NCBI GenBank assembly: GCA_034336665.1
Contig: JAPFBE010000002.1
Span: 6,990,146 to 7,054,145, forward strand
From: Luscinia megarhynchos
Lineage: Eukaryota > Chordata > Aves > Passeriformes > Turdidae
Direction: 5' to 3'
Length of the DNA stretch: 64,000 nt
The position numbers and the translations under genes are program-made. Positions 14,001-29,000 of this stretch are shown one piece after another. The notes beneath the pieces are model-generated. The model did no database searches. It was not told where the DNA came from and worked only from the letters and a program-made list of their open reading frames with translations. The stretch's first letter is position 1. Each line of letters begins with the position of its first letter.

Positions 14001-17000
14001 ATTAAGTTCCACCAATTCAAAGATTTCTACAGAATCCTGCGGTGCTGGGAGGTCAATCTCATCTAGGTTCCATGTTGGGGAGTTGCTTGCCATGTTTTTG
14101 CTGCCAGCCAGGGCCACATGCAGTGGCAGCCACTGCGGTGCTGGTGCTATTTAACGCCTCTCCTTATGCAGGGTGGTGGGAATGAGAAGCTGCTGCCACC
14201 ACCCCACCTGCCCTTCTGCCTGCAGCGTGGCTGGCTAGTGGTTGCCCGGCAAAAGCTCACTGTGGGCCATGCCAAGATGGCAGCAGCCACAGCACCATGG
14301 GCTGTGCTGGGATGGCCTCCCACTGCAGTGCCCTTGCCGCCCCTGGAAAAGTCTGCCCGTGCTCTGTTTTGATTTTCTTCTTAAATATGTCATCAAGGAG
14401 GCATTACTAACCTCTCTAATTGGGCCAGCAGCATGTCAATCTTCAGAACCATCAGGGATTGGCTCTGTTGGATGTGGTGGAAGCCTCCAGAAGTTTCTCA
14501 CAGATGCCACTTACGTGGCCCTCCCCGCTACTAAAATACAGGCCGTGCCAAATCGACACACAGAGTAATAAAAACACTGTAAGCAAGTCCTTAAATATTT
14601 TCGTCATTGGTCACCTAGTATTGGAGAGTGGAGGATGAACTCACTAATGGACAAATGCAGCTAGTTCTAAATGTGTTAAAGGAATACCATTCTTGGGCCA
14701 TGACTGAGTATATTCTGTCTTTGGTAGCTGTTTGAAGTGTGAAACTCTTGTCTTGGCTACTGAAGAGGAAGTATTTTGAAATTTCATATTGATAGAATGC
14801 TCAGTATTGTTATGCCTTCTTTACTTGTAAGATTGGCTCACACAATCACTGTACCTTCTACTTTTTGTGTTCTGCTCACTGAAAACAGCACATTCTACTG
14901 TTTGTGTAAACTTTTAGTTCTGGAGACATTGGAGTTGTATGGCTGCAAACTCACACAGTAAAGCATCGATTTCCTTTTTCTCAAAATCGTAACTGTAATA
15001 TGCATTGGCATATTTTAGGCAGTGGATAGTCAGGATTGTCTTACCGTCTTAGAACAGGGTTGCATATCCCTATCATTCTGCCAAGTAGTTTGAGTGAATT
15101 TTTGAAATGAACTTGTGCTGTTGCTTAAAGTTCTGTCATCTTACCTGTGTGTTTTGGTTTTATAATTTTATAATTTTATAATTATAATTTTGTGAAAAAA
15201 TGAATTTGTAAATTTGTGAAATTATGTCTGAGCCGCCTGGACTTGGCTTCGGTGACGTAGTCATGGACTTCCAGGGATGACTGAAAATCAGACAATTCAG
15301 AGATGCTGAAGAAACTAAGAGACCATCTTTTTTGGGGGGGATGAACTTGTTAGAGATTAAATAGGAATTCTTTTAATGCAAACTTTTAGTGTACTAAATA
15401 ATGCAATTAGGATTAAGCAAAGTAATGCTATGGTGAAAAGTCACAACTTAATATTTTCAGCACAAGCAAGCTGTTACTGTGAAGAGATAATAATTGAAAT
15501 TGTCTGTGGTTACTGAAGTTCTTGATGGTCATGCCATTAAAAGTGATTTAATTAAGCTGAAAATAATGTATGTTACATATTGAAAATGTTAATAATCTTT
15601 TAGGTTGATAATATTTGCCTAATCCATTTATCAGTGCTTTACAAACTGTTTCATCTTCTTAACTAGTCTTCTACAAACACACAAAGTAATTTTTATTCTA
15701 AAAACATTCATAATTTTATTTGTGAATTTGCATGCTTCTAATTCATGAGGCCATCAGGCTTGCTTGTAGTATTGCTGCTGTATGTTTTTACACTTGTATG
15801 TACATAGTGTATGCCTTTTCTTTTATTGGCATATGTCCTTTCCAAGAAGAGCAAGAGCTTCTAGACCATCAACACTTGATGAAGATTTTCTGGAACCATT
15901 GCTTTTGTCTTGTCTGAGAGCTCAGAGAAAGAAAAAAACATATATGTGTATATGTATATATATATATACCCACATACATATACACACACATATATACACA
16001 CATATACATACCAGGAGCTTTTGCACAGCTTATTCTGAAGACTTATACCTCTAATAGGCTGAGAGAGGAGGACAACAAACTCAATATGTGGTTGGTACCA
16101 CAGTGAATGCACAGGGCAAGTGTGTTGAGGCTCTAGGGGAGTGAAGAGGATTGAGGAACATGAGCATCTTTTTTATTAGTCACTCATCTTTGTTGTAACT
16201 TAAAAGTGAGAAATTTCAGCTGAGTTTGTTGGACAAAACTGGTTATTGGCAAATCTGAGGCTGTTTATTGTATATGGCTCTCACAGGACATTTACCACTT
16301 ATTATATTTTCTGAAAGGGTTTGGCTAACATAAATTCAAAGTCATGTAGCCTTTCAGATCTTACCTGTGAAAATATTTTTCTTTCTCAATTTGAATTTAT
16401 GTATTTAATCTGCTACAGCAGTGCAATCAATGTAATCATCACCAAAAAGTAAATTAAACTCCTAACTTATATTAGTATTTGATTCCTATAAGTGTTGTTT
16501 AGTAACTTGATAAAGGAGTTTGTTTCAGAATAATTTTGTTATATTTAGTGTTTTGGTTCAATCAGCAATCAGTACAATTCTGAAATCTCAAGCTGTAAGG
16601 AAGCTGGACCTTGAACTTAGGTATGTGGATATAATCATGGGAGGAATATTTTTCTCTCTCAGTTACAGCATCCTAAATGCATGAGATTGCATTACATTAC
16701 ATGTATATGTCCAATTTTAATTCGAATTCCAGTCTCTTCACCTCATGTTTTCACCTCTAGGAATTTGCATCTCTTCTTAGATACTAACTTGATAAAATGG
16801 TTAAATTCAACTGATGGCATTTTTATGAAATAGTCTGCTAGTAGTTTAAAAAAATTGTAAGGAATTTTTAAAAATGTAGACAGAATTCTAGTGTATAAAA
16901 GCACTACATAATAAATAGTCAACAACAAGCAATGAAACACTGATAGAGTTTTTTGAATAATGAGTTGTGAAGAATAACTGAAAGCAAATAGGGCTTGGTG

Positions 17001-20000
17001 CTGTATGAAGACAACTCATCCACAGAAATTTAAAAAAAAATATAATACTAATGCCTGAAACATAGTTTTTCTTGAACTAAACTAGGATCTTTTAAATAGC
17101 ATGCTTCTCTAGTTCTAAATGATCAAAACTGTATTTTGGCTGCTCTGAAATGATCTAGTGCATATTTTCTGGTTGTGTCCTCCCTTTATCAATATTTGTT
17201 GTCTCATAAACTGCTGTATTGTTTTCTTATGTTTTTAATAGCATGGAAAAATGGAGTAAAATTTTGCAATGTGTTCTTTATTGCTTGATTCATTTTCATT
17301 TTCCTCCTTTTTGCATTGAATAACAGCTGTTAGCCGGGATGATAGCAGAACCTGCTTTTCTCTCTGAGTATACTATCTTTGCTTTGGATCCCACCAAACA
17401 ACCTAAGCCACAGAGTGACGGTGTGGTGAGTCCTCCCCACCCCTCTTAGTGATGCCTTTAGCAGGTGGAGGAGAGTAATGTACTAGAAGGCAAACTTAGT
17501 TGCTTGTGGCTTGTTCTCACAAAGACCTCTGTCTTAACTACCTTGTTGCTAACCCTGCACTAAATTTCACAGGTGTAGTACCTGATAGCTCCTGGCTGGT
17601 ATGCTGTATGATGTGAATTTACTGTAACATTAAAAAATTAACATATTTTCTCTTATACAGGTAACAATACACAAATTCAAATAACTGTTGCACAAGTTCA
17701 TATGTGTGTTCCACAGAAATTTCCTCTTTTTTCCTTTTAAAATTTCATCATATTTATGTATGTCTGTATGTATTCCAAGATAAATGGATAGAATTAACAT
17801 TGGGATTGGTTATGTGTAAAATTTATATGCTATTTGCTGTATACAGTGAACTGTAGCGTGTCATTTACAACTAATGGTAGCAGGAAATAATTATTTCACA
17901 TAGACACAAATTATCTACATCTAGTTGATAACCTGGTAGTTATTATTGTGAGGATGAATAATCTTTACTTTAATAATTAGATTTTACTGCAAATAGATGT
18001 TTCTTTGCCTGGAAATGTTGTCTTCACTCTATATAAGTGGAGAAGCTCAGTGAGAAGAGGCAAGAAGTGAAGAAAAAAGAAGCAGGCATAGGGAGGAAGT
18101 CAGACTTTTGCTTTCTGATATAGGCACATACAAAGCTGTATTTTTATTATTGGCACAGTACAGGAATGGCATTTTTCACATTCTTCAGAAGCATGGCATT
18201 CCTGAGTCCATAAGTGATTTAAAGCACAGTAATTTTTAGAATCCCAGCTCATCATGATACTTCATGATTATTTTGTAAGTGCTCTTTTCCTGCTCATGGT
18301 TTAAAATGATCATTTTTCAGTCACTGAAAGCTATAACAAAATTAAATAAGCAGGACATAGCACAGTACACCGTATTGTGTTAGACTTGTCTCTCTCAGGC
18401 TAAGCAAGACTGGACAGAAACAGTGATTAAAGTGGTGATCTCTGGAGTGTGTATTCTGACCATATTCCAGGTTCAGCATTCATTACTTAAAGATTCACTG
18501 CAAATTTAAGTAAACTTTTACAGTTTTCACTATGCAACAGAATTATCTCAGAAGAAAAATTAATTCGAGTAACCTGTTTGAGTGCTCCAATATTATCTTT
18601 ATATGCTCTTTTAGCCTTTTTAGTGGCATATTTACTCGATTGCATATTTATATGCAAGACTGCATACATGCAAATAATTGTAATGTAACAGTTATTCTTA
18701 ATGTGTTATCAGTGTGTATTAATAATATGCTACCTGTAAAACTCATTTTGGTCTCTGAACTTCTTGAAAATTCTAGAGCAGTACTCACAATAAGAATTGG
18801 GAGGAGAAGCAAATGATAGAAAATTTATAGAGAATAGGATGATTGATTTAAAAATATATTAAAGAAACACTCACATTATATATGTTTATAAAACCTTGAT
18901 ATACTAAAAATACAGGAGAGAAAAATTTCACCAACACACACGAATGCATATTAACTCTTCCAACAATATTTTAACTGTGTATGTGATCTGAGAGTGAATA
19001 GCATAGAGAAGTAACTGTAACTACGGATTTTTTGGCATAGATGAAGTTAGTATAAACTCTTTACTAATTAAGATGCAAAGGTTTTATTGCTTGAAGAAAC
19101 AGTTCGAAATATTCTTGGACACAGTGTTGTTTTTTGTAAAGAAAGAATTAAAAGAAAATAAGGGAAGAAAACATGTATTAAGCTCTCCTTCCTTTCTCCC
19201 TTCATAATTATTCAATTTTGGAATACGTGAGAAAGTATTACTATTAAAAATAGTAAAATGGTTTTATATACAGACATTTAAGCTTTCACTTCTCAGGCTT
19301 GCTAGTCTATTTATACCTGTGAGAGTTAATTATGATTTTGCATTTCAGAAATAGGGAAGTGAAATGGCACAAATGTTACTGAAATACCCTAATGTGCTCT
19401 AGTTAAAACTGAGCTCTGATTTATACATCTGCATAATAAAAAAGCAATGTTTTTGTTAGAGATTGTAAGTATAGCTGTCTTTGGATAGAGGTATGGATGT
19501 TATGAGTTTGTGGAGGAAAAACTTCCATTGGTCTCCAGAAACCCTGATGTAACTGCTGGTTGTAAGACTTTGAAAATGGCTGTTTGTGCTCTGTGAGTGT
19601 AATTTTGCTGAAAGCTCTCTTCAGGCTTATGAAAGGCTGGGGCTTTTAAGCTTTTCAAAGCCTCTTGGATTTATGCTTATATATAGAACTTCCATTCATG
19701 CTTACCATGCAGTGCATGGATACTCAAATACAATCCTTCGCCCTAGAGCACAGGGACATAGACTTGCAGCAGTCAGGTACCTATGGCGGCTCATTTTTTA
19801 TATGAAACATTTCTAGTGTATCCCTTTTGTTATTTATGCCAATAGAAAGTGTTACCCCCAATATAGATTCTTCTTTTGTTCCCGTAGATTAAATACAAAG
19901 ATGCCTGTGTAACGAGTAGGAAACTTTTTAAAGTGGCAACACTAGTTTCATTTTGAAATTACATTTTTAAGGATCTTTATAGTTCCTAAAATGACAACTT

Positions 20001-23000
20001 TTTAAGCATGTTCACAAAAAGAAACAGCATCCATGGGTTTATATTCATAAAAACCTTATTAAATTTAATAAATCAAATTAACCTTGTGTTTTAATACATG
20101 CACAAACCCTATATAGTTTCCTTTAACTCTTTTTTATGTGTATCAGAATACATGATTTTTGAAAGAGGTGTGTCACAGAATCACAGAATTAAGTAGGTTG
20201 GAAAAGACCTCTGAGATCATCGAGTCCTACCTATGATCTAACACCACCTTATCAACTAGACCATGGCACTAAGTGCCACATTCAGGCTTTTCTTAAGTAC
20301 TCCAGAGATGGTAACACCACCACCTCCTTGGGAAGCCCATTCCAATGCCTAATCACTCTTTCTGTGAAGTCTTGGTAAAGTGTTTGTCTTCTTCCGTTGT
20401 CAGTCCTATAGTAGCACAGCAGATGCTTTGTAAATTATAAAGCAGAAGTTAATTTTTTATTTGGATTATCTTATTATTAACTTTTCCTGTTAGGAGAAAA
20501 AAACAAGAATGGGTAATGGAACCAAGACTACAGTGTAGAAGTGCTTCAGTTTAAAACCTGTAAAAACTGTTAACCCACTGGGAGCAAATCCACTGCCACA
20601 GGATAGTGTTCTGAAGCAGAATGCAGAATTTGTTCGAGCCAGGTGAAGCAGTTTCCAAATCCAGACTTGTATGGCTCATTTTCTTTTGTCTGCATATGGA
20701 TAACTGCTCAGTTTTCTGGTTTTCTTAACTATCTGGATTTTTCTTTGTTCTGTGGTATTTCTGTACTACCTTAAATTTGCTCCATGTCGAGACTTTTTTA
20801 AGCCCTTTTGCGATGAATCTTTCCTCTGTCACATTAATGTTTAGATATGCTTATAGGCATATCCTGAGTAGAAGCTGTGAGTGTGATCATGTACGAGATA
20901 TATGTACAAGGGTGATTGTGATTGAGATTTCAGTTCTATGTACACCTGAGATTCTGCAGCTAGCATATAACTGTCAGAGTACAACTTAATTGAAAATTAA
21001 GAGTTACACTGCTCCTGGGTGAATTTACCCCTGATTTTGTTTGATATGCCTCAGTGTTTCACTTCTCTTGAAACAATCCATCTCCAAGATGGTGTCTAGC
21101 ATATTCTGCTAATTCAGTTGGACTGGATTTCTACAGCAAAAAACATCTGGATTTGAGTAAGTTAGAATCATGGAATACCCTGAGTTGGAAGGGACCCACA
21201 AGATTGACTCGAGTCCAGCTCCTGTCCCTGCATAGCACAGCCCAGAGAATCACCCGATGTTCCTGAGAGTGTTGTCCAGTCACTTCTTGAACTCACATAG
21301 GCTTGTTGCTGTGACCACTTACCCCAGGAGCCTGTTCCAGTGCCTAACAACCCTCTGGGTAAAGAACCTTATTCTAATATCCAATATAATCTTCCCTGGC
21401 AGAGGTTCATGCCTTTCCCTTGGGTCCTGTGACTGGTCACCACAGCTCCTGTCCTTCCACATCCCCTCATGAGGAAGTTGTAAACTGCTATGAAGTCTCC
21501 CCTCTCTCTCCTCCAGGATGAGCAAACCAAGTGGCCTCATCTGCTCCGTGTTCAGCTTCCCCTCAAGGCCCTTCATCATCTTTGTAGCCCTTCTTTGGGC
21601 ATTCTCTCTGATAGTTTTGTATCTTTCTTACATTGTGGCACCCAAAACTGCCCCCAGCACTCGAGGTGAGGCTGCCTCAGAGCAGAGCAGGACAATCCCC
21701 TCCTTGCCCAAGTGGGTGATGCTGTGCCTGATGTACCCAGAGCATGTTTGTCCCTCCTGGCAGCCAGGGCACTGCTGACTCACATTCAACTTTCCATCGA
21801 CCAGGATCCGCACGCCCCTTTCCGTGGTGCTGCTCTCCTGTGACTTGTTTCCCAGTCTGTCTGTACATCCAGGGTTGACCCATCCCAAGTGCAGAATTTG
21901 GCACTTGTTTTCGTTGAACTTCAATGGTTGCTGATTACTTAGCCCTCTAATTTGCTGAGAACCCCTGTTCCGGGGCCTCTCTGCCTTCAAGGAAGTCAAC
22001 AGCTTCACCCAATTTATTATCATTGTCAAACTTAGTATATCTTCAAGTCCTGCATTCAAGTAATTTATGGTTTAGGAAGAGCACTGGGCCAAGGATGGAG
22101 ACCTGTGGAATCCCACTAATGACAGCTCACCAGTCTGATGTCACCCCATTGACTGTAACCCTTTAAGCCCAACTCATGAGCCAGCAACTCACACACTGCA
22201 TGAGGTGTTTATCCACAAGGATATTGTCCAAAAGCATCTTGTGAGAGACAGTGTCAAAAGCTTTACTGAAATCCAGAAAGATTACAAGTGGCTTCCCTTG
22301 GTCAGCTCAGTGGGTAACCTTCTAATAAAAGGAATTCAGATTTGACATCAGGAGTGTCCTCTTGTGAGCCGTTACTGGTTGTGACCGAGGACTTCTCTGT
22401 CTTGCAGTTGTTTTTCAATGACTCCCAGAAAAATAATCTCCATAATTTTTCCAGTCAACGAAGTGAGATTAAGAGACCTGTAGTTTCCAGGGTCATCCTT
22501 CTTGAAAATTAGAACTGGGTTAGCAAAAACCTGAACACAGGACACAGGAAAAGCAAGATAGACAGGCTAGGAACAGAAATGTCTAAACTCTGTAAAAAAA
22601 CCCCAAACCAATAAAAACACTCCAAAACTGAAACCAAACAAACTAACCAACTCAAGACTATTGTTTCTTGTTGTACTGGTTTTGTTGTTTTCAGTGAGGT
22701 TTTTTTAATGTGTGTGTGTTTTCTTTTCCTTTCTTTGGGTTTGCAAAAGTTTTGTGTAAGGTGTATTTTCTGAAAGTCTAATTTTCTTCCCATGCTTGTT
22801 GGAGGTTTAAACAGTTTGTTACCAGCACTTATTTTCCAGGTAGTTTCTGCCCCTCCCCCAGTGCACCAAAACAGAGAAAGAAGGTGTTACAGCCAAGTCT
22901 TACTCATATTGGCTGTAAATACTATTCAACAATTAGATTTTTCCTGTCTTTTTTCCTGTTTTTGGTCTTTTTGGTGTGTCTTTGATTTGTCCATAAATGT

Positions 23001-26000
23001 TATATAAATAATCTTTATGAATTACTTGATTGGAGATGTCGGTATTTGCAGATGTCTCATACTAATCCATGCACACATAGCTGCTTTGTAGTTTTGCATA
23101 TTGCAGCAATCTGTTTTGAATTTAACAAACTAGCTTGTTTGCATGAAGACATCTTAATAAGCTTTCTAAAGAAAGTACTAAAAACACAGGCAATGAGAAA
23201 AGCACAGGTGCTGTTTCTAGGAATCATTGAATTACAGTTCTTGTACTTTGTTTCTCCTAACGGTTGTTTTTACCTCCTGTAGAACTTGAACAAACAACCA
23301 CTTCCTGGATCCACAGAAAATAATGGAAGTGAATCTGTCTCTCCACAGGTACGTGGAGGGCATGGGGGGTTTGTTTCCTCCTTCACTGCTGGGTTGTGTT
23401 GCATTGGCTTAAGTGCCCAGTGTATATCTTCATGCTGAAGTAGGGATGACAAGTACTTGTCTGTCAGGATGCTCAGATACTTTGTTAGTATATAATCCCA
23501 TTAGCTGGTATTAAGTATTGTCACTGCCGTATGGAGCTTTTTTTTTTAAGGACTGGTTAGGAGACTGCCAGCATTGAGATGCATCTTGCTGCACATCCAC
23601 CATAGGATACAGAGCATTAAATGCACTTTCAAAAGTAGAGGGCCTGTTGTGTGTCTGGAAAGCTACCTTCTAGCTGAAGGAAAAGAACTGATAGGCTAAA
23701 AGTGTTGTCACAAGTGATAAAGATGTAGGTCACTTTTTAATATGTCTCAGGGAAACATTTAGCTTGCTGAAATGGGATTAGCAGTGGCTTCTTGGCACGT
23801 GCCTCCCAACATTTGATTGTAGGGACAGCATTGTGCAGTAATGCTTTTGCATCACTCTGTAGCACCCCAGCAGTATAGATTACCACAGCACAGATCTTGT
23901 GGTGTAGAGTGAAACAAATATATAGCTATATAAATCAATAATTTAGTTTTATGTAAAAATAGTAAAGCCGTTTAAAATAGAAATAAGAAAAGGACTGTTC
24001 AAGATGGTTTGCTAGAACTAACTATCATACAAGACTTCTACCATTAACTTGTTCCCTTTATCATAGGAAAGTATCTGTGTCTTTGAGATAAATACAGTCT
24101 TCTATGTAAAACATCAAGAAATGGGTCAGTTATATTTTTCAGGTTTGAGACAATACTAAATAACCATTTATGTAGTTACACATTCTTCACTTTTTAAAGG
24201 AATTGCACAGAAATGCATTCTTCTAAAAGTTTAAGTGAGAGCTGTCGTTTATTAGATTTTGTTGCTATCTGAAATTGCACACATCTGGTAGTTGCATGCT
24301 TGATTTTTCTGCCCAAGGAGATGATTCTTTTAAGGGAGTGGCAGCTATTTGGTGTCATGCATATGTTAGACACCAGTATTTCTTTGCATGGGTCAGGTCT
24401 CTTTCCTGGGCTTTAGTATGTCTGTCTGCCTAAGAGCAGTGCAGAAATAATTACTTTCTTTGAATTTTTGCAGCCAAGTGACAGTCAGTCTTTTGCCCAG
24501 AGGCTTCAGCTTCGAGTTCCGTCCATGGAGTCTTTGTTTCGGAGCCCAGTAAAAGAGACCCTGTTCCGCTCTTCTTCTAAAGAGTCCCTAGTACGAAGTT
24601 CTTCCAGAGACTCTCTGAATCGGCTAGACTTGGAAGCCATCAGTCCCACCTTTGATTCACCTTCTGACATTGAAAGTGAAACAGAAGAGCCTCTGGGAAA
24701 TATGGACAGCTTCAGCAAAGAGCAGTTGCTGCAGCGTCTGCGTAGAATGGAGCGCAGTTTGGGCAACTATAGGGGAAAATACTCGGAGGTAGGCAATGTG
24801 ACTGGTTTAGCAAGCCAGAAGGGGGAAAGGGATTAGGCTAAGAGATAGTGCAGCAGTGGCCAATCTTTTTGTTTTCCTATTTGGAGCAAATGTTTCAACT
24901 AACACGGAAGTTAAATTATTTGAAGTCTAAATCTAGTTATTTTTGACTTAGGTCAAATGTTTTTTGGTAATAAAACATGGAAATCTTTTTCTCTTTGGAA
25001 ATGATTTCCTGATATCAGCAGTAGCGGTTAATAAATGATTACACAGAGCAGGCCTATTAAGATTTCAACTGAAAGCATCCAGCAGGGGATAGAGTTCACT
25101 ACGGAGATGAGCATGACTTGTACTCCCATGACAGCAAATTTATTTTTTTTCTGCAACTTGTTCTTGAAATGCACAGTGTATATTCTATCCATGTGCAATA
25201 GGCAAGCATTTTGTTTTCAAGACACATGTTCTAGTCTTCATAATTTCCAGGTATTGTCTGGGAGAAATTAATTCAAACAACTTTTTTTTTTTGATATTTT
25301 AGTGAAAACCAATTATATAAGCAGTTTCATTACTCATTTTCACAATTACTGGGGAAAATAAAGCTGTATAACTGATGGCGGTGTTTTGATATTGGGTTTT
25401 TTAATTAGTTTTGGGGGGGTTTGTTTGGGTTTTTTGTTATTTTTTGAAGTGTGAGTGTGTTGTATTTAAAACTGGATGTTTGTACTGTTTTTTACAATTA
25501 TTTTAATACAAATTAAATACAAAAATTCCTGTGCAGGCTTTTGTCAAAATCTCTGAAATCTAAAATCTGTATACAGTGACTGCGGTATTCAGCATATGCC
25601 TGAAAATTCAGTTGTCTCACAGTAATTTTTCCTTCACTTCCAGCTAGTGTAATAAGTATTTTTTTAAAGTTTTTGTAAATAGTAGTTGTTAAAATGGAAA
25701 ATCTTCAGTTTGTGGGTTTATTTTAGTGCTTTTTTGGTTGTTTGGATTTTTTTGTATTAGTGTAATCTGTCCACCAAGTCCTAACTTTCTCTGTCAAAAA
25801 GGCTTGAGTTTTCTCCCTGGTTTTGTGAGTTTCTTTAGTTCAATGGAAAATAATTATTTTGCTGGAGCTTGGAAGAAGCTTGCTTCAATATATAATGAGT
25901 AATTAAGGCAGAAATCTTTTTTCCCCTCTTAAAATAGGATGCAAAGTTAGCATGTCAAAAATATGGTAAAGGAAACCACGCATAGCAGTTTTGATTTTCT

Positions 26001-29000
26001 TAGAAGAGCAAAATAAATATGACTTTAAAATTCAAGCGTAATTTTGAATTCTGAAAATGTTTAGTTTTTTAGAAGTAAGAATTTGAAGGTGTATTTTGAC
26101 TTACTGATTTCTGTTTTCAGTGTTCTAGATCTGATTTTCTTAAATTTTTCATACATTTGAAAACAGAATGTTCTAATTCCAAGTGCCATTATGCTACTTC
26201 AACATAATGCTACTTGGCAGTTGTAATCAAATATTTAAGTAAACTAAGTTGTGCAGTTACTCCTTTTGTAAGCTTACAATGGAAGAGGAAAGACCACTCT
26301 CCACTTTCAATTTGTCTTTGCTATATATATGCAAAGCATATGGGATGAGAGCATTACACCTTTTTTTGTTAGATTTAGAAATGTATTTTTTAATGGATGC
26401 TTTTTGTAAAATTAGTTTTGCTTAATCTCCCTGGGACATGCACTCTTACAAGTGGTCACACTTGTAGGGTAGCTGTCTGGGGTGTAACTTTCTGATACTG
26501 TTGGGTTTGACCCCCTGTGTTGAAGGATGGTATGTGGTATGTTGTCTCAAGGAAGGGAAAACTGTGTATGAATGCTGAGTAACATCATTGTTGTGTCATG
26601 TAGGCTGGTGCTTTTTAAGATATTGGAGACATTTTATAGATAGAAAAAGAAAACATTAAGAAAATGTAAGTACATTTCTATCAAAAGAGCATTCTCAAGT
26701 GGAGCAAAGAGTTTAAACATGCAGGTAGTGATGCAACTAAGGAAATTATTTTGATGGCTATAGACAGATGTATTATCATCTTTATATCTGATTTGTGTAT
26801 TTTAGCTGGTGTCTGCTTATCAAGTTATCCAGCGGGAAAAGAAGAAGCTACAGGTAAGCATTACTTTTCATCCTCTCTTATCTGCATGCTTTTTTGAATC
26901 TTAAAATGTGTAGTGACAATACAGATTTAATTTTCATTGTGTTGTGTATATGTAACAGAAGGTGATTTCTTAGCTGGGATTTCTAAAGAAGCCAAGGTAA
27001 AATTAATTTGTCAAAATAACTGTGAAGTTATTGTACTCCAGTCTTTTTTGTTACATCAGGTGACTTCAGGTGATTAGATTGATAGGTTGCCAATGTACAG
27101 TAGGCATTTATGACAGTTTTTGCACATGAAGTGTGACTTGAAAGAGAACCAAATCATTACATCTGTGAATTTTTCAAAATTTATTTATCCATTTTAAAAT
27201 TACATTCAAAACACCTGATCTTTATTCTTCCTTTTTTTCTTAAGAGCATTCTGAGTCAAAGCCAGGATAAAGCACTTCGCAGAATTGGAGAACTGAGAGA
27301 GGTAATTTCCTTTATTGATTGCATGTTTACTTTATATCACACCTACATAGAATCTTTTTCTGCCTAGCTTTTGACGTTTTTGTTCACAAAATATTTTCTA
27401 TTATAGAGCAAGGTATTTTACTGCCCTTTTTGTTTGTTTGATTTTGTTTTTTGTTTTGTTTATATGGGGTTTACTCCTCTGGCTTGCTGTCCATTCAGCA
27501 GCTTATTGCCATACTCTTATGACAGAGCTGTGCATCACCAACTGAACTACTTCTCTTGTTCATTGTGAAATAGGTAGAAGTATGTGTGGTTCTTACAGTA
27601 TTATTGGCCCAGGCACAGACATGCCTGTGCAATTTGTTGCTCTTTTATTACTGACAAATACTAATTCAGGTGAACACAAGTAATACACACATTTTCATAA
27701 GGATTTAAATGACTATAAAAAATTAGGGTAATTTAAAAAAAAATTCATCTTTGCACCAGTTGTAATACTTACATTGTTTTATGAGTTTTACTATAGTTTG
27801 GTTTCAATCATAAAATCACATAGGTTGTGTTATGAGTTGCCTCCTTAGGTTATAGTGAAATTGAAAGGAGATGCTCTAGTGTATTTGGTAGTGATAATAA
27901 ACAAAATGGACTTAAAAAGCATGTATAGATGAACAGGCAGAACAGATTAAAAGAGCAAGTTCAAAAACACCATGTTGTCAAACCTGGTGAAGCACAGTGT
28001 GAAGCTGAAGCCATTTTATTGCCTTGGAAGCTAGTGCAACAGCAGGTTTGGAGATGGACATGCAAAGGCCTCTGTCTCTGCTCTTAGGTTGCTGGAGAGC
28101 TGGGTACCATTTAGCCCAAAGTCACAGGCTTTGTCTTATGACTGCACACCTGCTTCTAGCATGTGCCATGCTGAGCAGCAGCACTGGCATGGAGGTTCTG
28201 GCATGCAGGTTGGAGGAGCCATTAGACCATGGTGAGGTCCCACATTTGCCTGAAGGGAGACCCACTCCAGGCAGTTGGATGTTTCCCCCACAGACAGGGA
28301 CCCAAACCTGTCCCCTTCATAATGAGGGATGGTGACTGTGAGTGACTGGCCACGTGGGTTCTCAAGGCTCTAGCTCACCCACAAGGAGCTATCCCTGTGG
28401 CTAGTCAGGCAGCCTTTCAAAGGAGGTCACTGGCAAATTGCTGGGCACTCTTCAGTGGTCCCAGGAGTAATGCAGGTAAGCATGCTGTGAATTGTGTGTG
28501 CTAGTGGGATAGCATTTTGGTTCACATTTCTGCCCCAGCAGCTGAGAACTGTGTGTCAATGCTGGGAGTACTGTGCTTATCTCAGCTGTAGCCTGTGTCT
28601 GGACTGTCACCATGTCCTAAGCTAAACTGTCAGTGCATAGGAGGGAGTTACTATCAGAATTAGCTTGCCAAGGTTGTATCTTTTCCAGATCTCTACAAGG
28701 TCAAATGAAAAGGCTTATTCTGTCTTAGGTCTGTATCTGCATGCTCCTGTAGGACTAGTTTTCCAGTTTATTGCTACTTGTTAAAAGTCAGGAAGGCATA
28801 TGTGGAACACAGTTAAATCTTTGGCGTATGACAGAGTTGGACACATGCATTTTATTTTTCACTTCTCCTGTAGTCTTTGTGATTCATATATGTAGATAAG
28901 TTATACATTTATTTTTTATTTTTATATATACATACATTGTGTATATATATATGTGTATATATATACACACACATATATATATACACACATATATTGTATA

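Larger units (their letters stand above)
6821..17326 (+). other. GOLGA4: Intron 2 (10.5 kb)
   Basis: Holds an AT microsatellite at 7893-7930, an antisense CR1 at about 11667-12500, an LTR at about 13084-14562 and a TA/CA microsatellite at 15940-16010. AT-rich short duplications occur around 10830-10890 and 15155-15195. The segment at 11300-11660 is more GC-rich but unclassified. I see no exon. Confidence 0.8.
17426..23282 (+). other. GOLGA4: Intron 3 (5.9 kb)
   Basis: AT-rich. It holds a short antisense CR1 tail at 20174-20380 and a longer antisense CR1 at about 21164-22525. I see no other feature in 17430-20170. Confidence 0.8.

Noticed and set aside
28024..28335. 103-codon open frame in intron 7
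   Set aside because: No recognisable domain, no supporting splice sites, and it lies in a segment that looks like an old repeat.
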